5,645 nt of DNA from Bacteriovoracaceae bacterium (GTDB taxonomy: Bacteria; Bdellovibrionota; Bacteriovoracia; Bacteriovoracales; Bacteriovoracaceae): positions 1 to 5,645 of the forward strand of contig JAGLCH010000255.1 in the NCBI GenBank assembly GCA_023146355.1, in the 5' to 3' direction. Position 1 is the first letter of the stretch, and each line of letters opens with the position of its first letter. Shown piece by piece: positions 1 to 4,871 of the stretch. Made by a program: the position numbers and the translations under genes. The notes below the pieces were generated by a model. The model had not been told where the DNA came from. It ran no database searches and was given only the letters and a program-made list of their open reading frames with translations.

Positions 1-123
1 CTCCACAATTTAGATCAGGTGGCCTATATCAGATTTGCGTCTGTTTACCGCAAATATGATGACGTTAAAGAATTCATCAAGGAAGTTAATGATATTTTAG
101 TTGAGACAGGAAGGAGAGGCTAG
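1..123 (+). CDS. nrdR: NrdR transcriptional repressor of ribonucleotide reductase genes, C-terminal fragment
   Basis: Only the last 40 codons and the TAG stop are in the window; the 5' part lies upstream. The visible peptide contains LDQVAYIRFASVYRKYDDV, the very conserved end of the ATP-cone domain of NrdR, followed by a helix (EFIKEVNDIL) and a short tail. In the family, NrdR is a cytoplasmic protein of about 150 residues with an N-terminal zinc ribbon and an ATP cone. It binds NrdR boxes upstream of RNR genes and represses them when dATP is high. The zinc ribbon is outside the window and cannot be checked. The stop is 2 bp before the nrdD start, so the two are almost certainly co-transcribed, placing the repressor in the same operon as its expected target. 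Identification rests on the ATP-cone end motif plus the neighbouring nrdD; confidence is high despite the short fragment. Confidence 0.9.
   Translation, partial: LHNLDQVAYIRFASVYRKYDDVKEFIKEVNDILVETGRRG
111..116 (+). promoter_or_regulatory. Ribosome binding site of nrdD
   Basis: AAGGAG, extended on the left to AGGAAGGAG, lies inside the last codons of nrdR, 9 nt before the ATG at 126. It fixes the nrdD start and suggests that translation of nrdD follows closely after termination of nrdR. Confidence 0.75.
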
Positions 124-125
124 AC

Positions 126-2498
126 ATGACACATACACTCAGTACAAAGATTCAAAAAGTTATTACTCGTAGCGATGAAATCGTATCTTTTGATATTCAA
201 AAGATTACTAAAGCGATTCAAAATGCTTTTTTCGCCGTTGGAAAAGTTGATAATGAAACTGTTCTAGAACTCACAGGTAAGGTTATTAAAGAGCTTAATC
301 ATCGCTATCATGGTCGCACAATTCCGGCCATTGAAGAAATTCAAGATATCGTTGAAAAAATAATTATGGAAGCAGGTCATGCGGATGTAGCACGCGCCTA
401 TATTATTTATCGCGAGCAACATAGCAGAATTAGAAGTACAAAAGATATGATGCTCGACATCGACAAGACAATGGACGGGTATCTCAACCAGTCTGACTGG
501 CGCGTCAACGAGAACAGTTCTGTTAATTACTCACTGGGTGGACTTATTCTTCACAACTCAGGTGCAATTACTGCCAACTATTGGCTTAATAATATCTATT
601 CGAAAGAAATTGGTGAAGCGCACAAGTCTGGTGACTTTCATATTCATGACCTTTCTATGTTCTCAGGATATTGTGCGGGTTGGTCACTGCGCCAACTTCT
701 CGAAGAAGGTCTTGGCGGTGTTCGTGATAAGATCAACTCTAGGCCCGCAAAGCATCTTTCAACTGCAATTAACCACATTACAAACTTCTTAGGTACTATG
801 CAAAATGAGTGGGCCGGTGCCCAGGCGTTTTCAAGTTTTGACACTTACCTCGCACCATTTATTAGAACTGGAAATCTTTCATACAAGCAAGTGAAGCAAA
901 ATATTCAAAGCTTCGTTTATAGCGTTAATATTCCAAGTCGCTGGGGATCACAATCTCCATTTTCTAACATCACGCTAGACTGGACTTGCCCTCAAGACCT
1001 TAAAGACCAGGCGGCCATTGTTGGTGGCGTAGGGCAGGACTTCACATACGGTGATTGCGCGAAAGAGATGGAGATGCTCAATAAGGCATTCCTTGAAGTT
1101 ATGATGGCAGGTGATGCTGATGGACGTGGTTTTGCTTACCCAATTCCTACATATAACATCACAAAAGATTTTAACTGGGAGACAGAGAATGCAAACCTAC
1201 TCTTCCAGATGACTGCTGATTATGGAACACCATATTTTCAAAACTTTGTAAATTCGGATCTAGATCCAAGTGATGTTCGATCCATGTGTTGTCGTCTACA
1301 ACTTGATAAGCGTGAGCTTAGAAAGCGTGGTGGTGGACTATTTGGAGCAGATGAGTTTACAGGGTCAATTGGTGTTGTAACGATCAATCTTCCAAGACTA
1401 GGATTTACAAGCAAAACCAAAGAGGATCTTTACAGGAAGCTCGATGATCTTATGGTTCTCGCTAAAAACTCTCTAGAAGTTAAGCGTCAGGTTGTTAATA
1501 AACTTCTTAAGCAGGGGTTATTTCCATATACAAGTCGTTATTTGAAGCACCTTAATAATCACTTCTCAACTATCGGCATCAATGGGATGCACGAATGTTG
1601 TATGAACTTCATGAACAAGTCTCTTACAACTGAAGAGGGGCAAGAATTTGCTAACGAAATCCTCATTTATATGAGAGATCGTCTTGCTGATTTCCAAGAG
1701 GAAACGGGAGCACTTTACAATCTTGAAGCAACTCCGGCCGAGGGAACTTCATATCGCCTAGCTAAAGTAGATGCAATTAAGTACCCCGGAATTTATCAAT
1801 CTGGTGAAGATGTTCCGTACTATACTAACTCTTCTGCTCTTCCAGTAGGCCATACTGATGATATGTTCACGGCGCTTGAGCTTCAAGAAGACCTGCAAAC
1901 AAAGTACACCGGCGGAACTGTATTTCACGGCTTCCTAGGCGAGCAGATAAAAGATATTGAATCTTGCAAGAAGCTAGTTCAGAAAATTGCAAACGGTTAT
2001 AAAATCCCATATTTTTCAATATCTCCTACATACTCTGTATGCCCTGATCACGGTAGAGTTTCTGGTGAGCATTTTTCGTGTCCACAGTGTATGAAAGAAT
2101 GCGAAGTTTACAGTCGTATAACTGGTTACTATCGTCCTGTTCAAAACTGGAATAAAGGTAAGAAGTCAGAGTATCAAGAACGTAATGCTTATAACTATGA
2201 AGCTTCTATGGCGAGCAAGGCCACTAGAGGGACAAGAGTAATCGCCACGGGTGGCCAAAAGTTTAAGTTCTTCTACAGTGATACTTGTTCTAAGTGTCCA
2301 CCGGTAAAAGATCACGTGAGAGAGCTAGGCCTTGCTGGGGAATTTATCAATGTCAGTACCCCTGAGGGAATTGAAGTTGCGAGAAAGCTAAATGTCCGCT
2401 CTCTTCCAAGTGTAGCGTTCTACAATGGTAGAGATGAATTAGTTGATGTTGTTCAAACAATTGATGGAGTTAATCAGTGTATATCGGTGGGTTCTTAA
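126..2498 (+). CDS. nrdD: Anaerobic (class III) ribonucleoside-triphosphate reductase with fused C-terminal redoxin domain
   Basis: Reduces ribonucleotides to deoxyribonucleotides in the cytoplasm by glycyl-radical chemistry under anaerobic conditions. Domains (790 aa): ATP cone at about 9-103 (allosteric ATP/dATP site); the ten-stranded barrel core, with Cys183 in GYCAGWS and the finger-loop pair Cys388-Cys389 (MCCR), where Cys389 is the likely thiyl radical site; a Glu490-Cys491-Cys492 motif (MHECCMNF); a zinc site formed by Cys639, Cys652, Cys655 and Cys659; and the glycyl-radical motif RITGYYRP with Gly667. A thioredoxin/glutaredoxin-like domain follows at about 711-785, with redox motif Cys721-Ser-Lys-Cys724 and a probable cis-proline at Pro761 (RSLPSVAFYNG). 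That tail makes the protein longer than the roughly 600-710 residues common in the family. The sequence style (CCRLQLD, GGGLFGADEFTGSIGVVTINLPR) resembles the Thermotoga/Neisseria bacilliformis type, for which thioredoxin rather than formate is the known reductant. ATG 126 has a good Shine-Dalgarno sequence. The 3' end overlaps nrdG by 22 bp. The family call is certain; the reductant type is inferred. Confidence 0.97.
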   Translation: MTHTLSTKIQKVITRSDEIVSFDIQKITKAIQNAFFAVGKVDNETVLELTGKVIKELNHRYHGRTIPAIEEIQDIVEKIIMEAGHADVARAYIIYREQHSRIRSTKDMMLDIDKTMDGYLNQSDWRVNENSSVNYSLGGLILHNSGAITANYWLNNIYSKEIGEAHKSGDFHIHDLSMFSGYCAGWSLRQLLEEGLGGVRDKINSRPAKHLSTAINHITNFLGTMQNEWAGAQAFSSFDTYLAPFIRTGNLSYKQVKQNIQSFVYSVNIPSRWGSQSPFSNITLDWTCPQDLKDQAAIVGGVGQDFTYGDCAKEMEMLNKAFLEVMMAGDADGRGFAYPIPTYNITKDFNWETENANLLFQMTADYGTPYFQNFVNSDLDPSDVRSMCCRLQLDKRELRKRGGGLFGADEFTGSIGVVTINLPRLGFTSKTKEDLYRKLDDLMVLAKNSLEVKRQVVNKLLKQGLFPYTSRYLKHLNNHFSTIGINGMHECCMNFMNKSLTTEEGQEFANEILIYMRDRLADFQEETGALYNLEATPAEGTSYRLAKVDAIKYPGIYQSGEDVPYYTNSSALPVGHTDDMFTALELQEDLQTKYTGGTVFHGFLGEQIKDIESCKKLVQKIANGYKIPYFSISPTYSVCPDHGRVSGEHFSCPQCMKECEVYSRITGYYRPVQNWNKGKKSEYQERNAYNYEASMASKATRGTRVIATGGQKFKFFYSDTCSKCPPVKDHVRELGLAGEFINVSTPEGIEVARKLNVRSLPSVAFYNGRDELVDVVQTIDGVNQCISVGS
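2466..2469 (+). promoter_or_regulatory. Ribosome binding site that selects the GTG start of nrdG
   Basis: GGAG lies inside the 3' end of nrdD, 7 nt before the GTG at 2477. This spacing supports GTG 2477 as the start and a translationally coupled nrdD-nrdG overlap. Confidence 0.65.
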
Positions 2499-3154
2499 AA
2501 AATACACTTGTAGACTTTCCTGGAAATGTCGCAAGCACTATCTTTATATCGGGGTGCAACTTCCACTGCGGGTTTTGTCATAATCCCGATATGGTGGGTA
2601 TTTGCGATGAGTCCATTGATCGAAAAAAGATTTTTGAATATCTAAAAAAAGCATCAGAAAAGAATTTTTTAGATGGTGTTTGTATCACAGGGGGGGAGCC
2701 AACACTCTTTCCCCGTGAACTTAATAGTTTAATCAGCGAGCTTAAGGATTTAGGGCTGCTAGTAAAGTTAGACACCAATGGTTCAAACCCTAATGTTCTA
2801 AAGGAGCTTGAAGTAGATTATATTGCAATGGACTTGAAGACTTCACTGGAGCGTTATGGGGAGCTTTCAGAGGTGCCTCACATTTCAACTAATATAAAAG
2901 AATCAATCGATTTCTTGAAAAGTAGTAAAATTATTCACGAATTTAGAACAACTTTAGTTCCAGGTCTTGTTGAGGAAAGTGAGCTTGCATTACTCGGAGA
3001 GTTGCTCAATAAAGACTCTAGATGGTTCTTTCAAAACTTTCGAAATGATGTCGTTTACGATCCTTATTATCTCGGAGTCATTCCCCATTCCAAAGCGAGA
3101 GTAGATGAACTAGTGAAGACTGCTGCGAAATATTGTCGAGCAAAAATGCGCTAG
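2477..3154 (+). CDS. nrdG: Anaerobic ribonucleotide reductase activating protein (radical SAM, NrdG2 type)
   Basis: This activase uses a [4Fe-4S] cluster to cleave S-adenosylmethionine and abstract a hydrogen from NrdD, creating the glycyl radical at Gly667. The protein is 225 aa. Visible marks are the N-terminal GGFLKNTLVDFPG; the cluster motif Cys27-x3-Cys31-x2-Cys34 (GCNFHCGFCHNPD); GGEP at 72-75 (SAM binding); DTNG at 99-102; MDLK at 118-121; and FRTTLVPGL at about 156-164. The opening and the CxxxCxxCHNP motif fit the NrdG2-type family (TIGR02495) better than the shorter E. coli NrdG, in line with the NrdD type next to it. The start is GTG, with GGAG 7 nt upstream. It overlaps nrdD by 22 bp, which favours balanced synthesis of enzyme and activase. 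Its stop lies in a CTAG shared with the convergent small gene. A run of seven G crosses the GGEP codons. The family is clear. Confidence 0.95.
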   Translation: MYIGGFLKNTLVDFPGNVASTIFISGCNFHCGFCHNPDMVGICDESIDRKKIFEYLKKASEKNFLDGVCITGGEPTLFPRELNSLISELKDLGLLVKLDTNGSNPNVLKELEVDYIAMDLKTSLERYGELSEVPHISTNIKESIDFLKSSKIIHEFRTTLVPGLVEESELALLGELLNKDSRWFFQNFRNDVVYDPYYLGVIPHSKARVDELVKTAAKYCRAKMR

Positions 3155-3411
3155 TTTATTATTTTTGATTTGAGGCCCTCGACTTTTTTACGATATTGAA
3201 GCTCAAGTTCTATAAAAATATTTCTATTCTCAAGAACTTTCTGATCGGGGTATTTACCGATATTTTCAAGCATTGTAAGGCCTTTCTCAATTCCCGTGAT
3301 TATTTGATGAATCTCCGCAAGAGATTTTTCCATATCCTCAAGGTCAGTATTGTGGCGACTTTCAATTCTTTGTGCAAAATAATTTGTATCATGATGTTTT
3401 GGAATTCCCAT
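3151..3411 (-). CDS. Small hypothetical protein, 86 aa, helical
   Basis: I do not recognise this protein. It is soluble-looking, with no signal peptide or membrane segment and no cysteine. After a short N-terminal stretch (MGIPKHHDTNYFAQRIES) it is rich in Glu, Lys, Leu and Ile with heptad-like spacing (about residues 22-50 and 58-83), as expected of two amphipathic or coiled-coil helices. Codon choice looks like that of the neighbouring genes, and the opposite frame over the same DNA gives a Phe-rich, unlikely protein, which favours this strand. The gene converges on nrdG and the two TAG stops share the palindrome CTAG at 3151-3154. There is no clear Shine-Dalgarno sequence before ATG 3411. 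An extended -10-like TGCTATATT ends 7 nt before it, so a leaderless mRNA is possible. It lies downstream of the rhodanese-gene terminator, so it is probably not in that transcript. Confidence 0.6.
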   Translation of the reverse strand: MGIPKHHDTNYFAQRIESRHNTDLEDMEKSLAEIHQIITGIEKGLTMLENIGKYPDQKVLENRNIFIELELQYRKKVEGLKSKIIN

Positions 3412-3418
3412 AGACTCT

Positions 3419-3427
3419 AATATAGCA
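3419..3427 (-). promoter_or_regulatory. Possible extended -10 promoter of the small 86-aa gene
   Basis: On the - strand the bases read TGCTATATT, a good match to an extended -10 element (TGnTATAAT). No good -35 is seen about 17 bp upstream, where the terminator hairpin lies. Transcription would begin about 6-7 nt downstream, essentially at the ATG at 3411, implying a leaderless or nearly leaderless mRNA. AT-rich DNA gives such matches by chance, so this is tentative. Confidence 0.3.
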
Positions 3428-3430
3428 AAT

Positions 3431-3461
3431 AAAAAGGCCCCTGGCAGGAATGATAGGGGCC
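3431..3461 (-). terminator. Rho-independent terminator of the rhodanese gene, possibly bidirectional
   Basis: A perfect 7-bp GC-rich stem is formed by GGCCCCT (3436-3442) and AGGGGCC (3455-3461) with a 12-nt loop. On the - strand it is followed at once by TTTTTATTT. It starts 13 nt after the rhodanese stop codon, where a terminator is expected. On the + strand the stem is followed by ATCTTTTA, so it may also stop transcripts reading through from nrdG, which has no convincing terminator of its own. Confidence 0.8.
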
Positions 3462-3473
3462 ATCTTTTATATA

Positions 3474-4766
3474 TTACTGAAGTTTAATTCCATTTTCTTT
3501 GGTTATTTCCAGAAACTCATCATCGAGAAACTTAATATTCTTATATCCTTTCTTTAATAGAGCAGTGTAGGCAAGTGATGCTCGTGAGCCACCGACACAG
3601 TGAATGAGTACAAGACCTTTTTTAGGGATATGACCAAGATGCTTATCTAGGTCCTCTAGAGGGATACTCATAGCGCCCTTAATTTTCCCTTCACTTGACT
3701 CATCACTTGAGCGAACATCAATAATAATTGCTTTACCACTTTTAACTGCTTTTACGAAGTCTTCTTCTGAGATCGCACCTTTTGACAGCTTCTTAATATA
3801 GTTGAGCTTAGTGGCGATGCTACCCTTTCCAAGTGGAAGCCCTTTCTTGCTCCAGGACATCATTCCACCTTTCAAAATAGCTACTCTTTTAAATTTCCAA
3901 AAAGTCAGCATTTCGTAGGCCTCAATTGCTTCATCGCTATCTTCTCTATCAGCAATGATAGCAATAGGAGCTTTTTTGTCTCTAAGATTAAGAATTGTTC
4001 TTTTCTTGACTGCAAACTTCTTTTTATTCCACTCCTCATGCATTTTTACTAGCTTTGAAGCAGGGAAGTGAACTGCACCTTTAATGTATTTCTTAGGTGC
4101 TTTTCTCACATCAAGAATAATTTGGTGCTTATTAAGTCTTTTTTTTAGCCAGCCAGCATTTACATGGGCAGGAAGTACATCTTTCTTCCACGCTGGATAT
4201 CCCGCAACGTAAGCACGAGAATTTTTATATCCTGCTTTAATAGCAATTTTCATTGCCTTAGGGCTTAGTGGACATGTTACTCCGCCACAATAAAATACAA
4301 GAGCTGTTGTCTTATCTTTAGGAAGCCAGTTTAGGTTCTTCGCTAACTTCCCTGCAGGAGTTGGCCTTGAAGTAGGGATGTGACCAATGTTGTATTTTTT
4401 CTTTGGACGAGCATCACCAATAAATAGTTTCTTTCCATCATCAACGAGGTCTGAAAGTTCATCAGTTGTAATGATTCTTTCTTTTGGAAGCTTTACTAAG
4501 ATTCGCTTGATCTTAGATGCCATCATAGACTTATCTACATCAGCTTTAATTTTTGTATTTACTGTTAGATCTTTAAATGTTTTTGCATCTACAAGTTTTG
4601 TGTCTTTACTGAACTTGATAACTGTTACAGTTTTTGTTTTGGGGTTGATCAGTTGAATTACTTTTGCTTGTTGAGAAATTGATTGAATTTTCCCACCAAT
4701 CATCTTTGCAAGAAGTGAGGTTGAGCTAAATAGTAGCGATAGTACTACAAGGGTTCTTAGAAGCAT
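3474..4766 (-). CDS. Secreted triple-rhodanese-domain protein with N-terminal beta-rich domain
   Basis: The protein is 430 aa. Residues 1-20 (MLLRTLVVLSLLFSSTSLLA) form a Sec signal peptide with likely cleavage before Lys21. There is no lipobox Cys, so it is probably a soluble periplasmic protein. Residues about 22-92 are beta-rich (GGKIQSI...KVIQLINPKTKTVTVIKFSKDTKL) and resemble small OB-like periplasmic domains. Three rhodanese folds follow: 1 at about 96-198 with loop Cys160-GGVT-Cys165-PLS; 2 at about 207-312, where the loop reads ADREDSDEA and has no Cys, so it is probably inactive; 3 at about 325-428 with a normal active loop Cys390-VGGSR. Each has the usual DVR/DAR and GHI/GAxxxP marks. 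The only three cysteines are 160, 165 and 390. Lysine is about 17% of residues, an unusually basic protein. Rhodaneses transfer sulfur (or selenium) via a Cys persulfide; the substrate here is unknown. ATG 4766 is supported by GGAGG 9 nt upstream and by the signal peptide. It has its own terminator and is probably transcribed separately from the barrel gene upstream. Confidence 0.9.
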   Translation of the reverse strand: MLLRTLVVLSLLFSSTSLLAKMIGGKIQSISQQAKVIQLINPKTKTVTVIKFSKDTKLVDAKTFKDLTVNTKIKADVDKSMMASKIKRILVKLPKERIITTDELSDLVDDGKKLFIGDARPKKKYNIGHIPTSRPTPAGKLAKNLNWLPKDKTTALVFYCGGVTCPLSPKAMKIAIKAGYKNSRAYVAGYPAWKKDVLPAHVNAGWLKKRLNKHQIILDVRKAPKKYIKGAVHFPASKLVKMHEEWNKKKFAVKKRTILNLRDKKAPIAIIADREDSDEAIEAYEMLTFWKFKRVAILKGGMMSWSKKGLPLGKGSIATKLNYIKKLSKGAISEEDFVKAVKSGKAIIIDVRSSDESSEGKIKGAMSIPLEDLDKHLGHIPKKGLVLIHCVGGSRASLAYTALLKKGYKNIKFLDDEFLEITKENGIKLQ

Positions 4767-4775
4767 CTGGGGGGT

Positions 4776-4780
4776 CCTCC
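4776..4780 (-). promoter_or_regulatory. Ribosome binding site of the rhodanese gene with poly-C spacer
   Basis: GGAGG on the - strand lies 9 nt before ATG 4766. The spacer contains a run of six C (4769-4774), so a slip in this run would change the distance between the ribosome binding site and the start codon. Confidence 0.75.
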
Positions 4781-4798
4781 GTTAAAATATTTGTAATA

Positions 4799-4813
4799 AG
4801 GTATCAAATACCT
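4799..4813. promoter_or_regulatory. 15-bp inverted repeat upstream of the rhodanese gene, possible operator
   Basis: AGGTAT-CAA-ATACCT has perfect 6-bp arms around a 3-bp centre. It lies 33 bp upstream of the rhodanese ATG, between that gene and the barrel-gene terminator, in the only space where the promoter can lie. There is no T-run after it, so it is not a terminator. A role as a regulator binding site is inferred from position and symmetry only. I saw no convincing -35/-10 pair here. Confidence 0.3.
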
Positions 4814-4822
4814 GCTTTCACC

Positions 4823-4847
4823 AAAAAGGGCCCACCGAAGTGGGCCC
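4823..4847 (-). terminator. Rho-independent terminator of the beta-barrel gene with UUCG tetraloop
   Basis: A perfect 8-bp stem, GGGCCCAC (4828-4835) with GTGGGCCC (4840-4847), has a 4-nt loop that reads C(UUCG)G in the - strand RNA, an exceptionally stable tetraloop. Five U follow at once (A-run 4823-4827 on the + strand). It begins 24 nt after the barrel stop codon. This strong signal should largely separate barrel and rhodanese transcription. Confidence 0.92.
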
Positions 4848-4871
4848 CATATCAATTCAAATATTAATTAA

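Noticed and set aside
538..844. Open frames inside nrdD on both strands (538-792 + and 644-844 -)
   Set aside because: They lie wholly within the conserved NrdD core, which explains the coding signal; no ribosome binding site or protein family supports them.
1238..1420. Open frame on the - strand inside nrdD
   Set aside because: It is a shadow of the conserved finger-loop region of NrdD.
2578..2778. Open frame on the - strand inside nrdG
   Set aside because: It is a shadow of the radical SAM core; the Ser-rich composition is typical of an antisense frame.
3168..3190. Weak hairpin with a T-run just after nrdG as a terminator
   Set aside because: The GAGGCCCTC sequence gives only a 3-bp stem, too weak to call, and the T-run lies in the coding sequence of the convergent small gene.
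3196..3420. 74-codon open frame on the + strand opposite the small gene
   Set aside because: Phe- and Ile-rich product with no plausible fold, no ribosome binding site, and codon use unlike the neighbours. The opposite strand codes for a more believable protein.
4387..4656. 89-codon open frame on the + strand inside the rhodanese gene
   Set aside because: Its hydrophobic, Ser/Phe-rich product is the expected antisense of the Lys-rich rhodanese; it has no independent support.
4779..4807. TTGATA as a -35 element for the rhodanese gene
   Set aside because: No acceptable -10 hexamer lies 16-18 bp downstream; the nearest candidate, TATTTT, is only 12 bp away.
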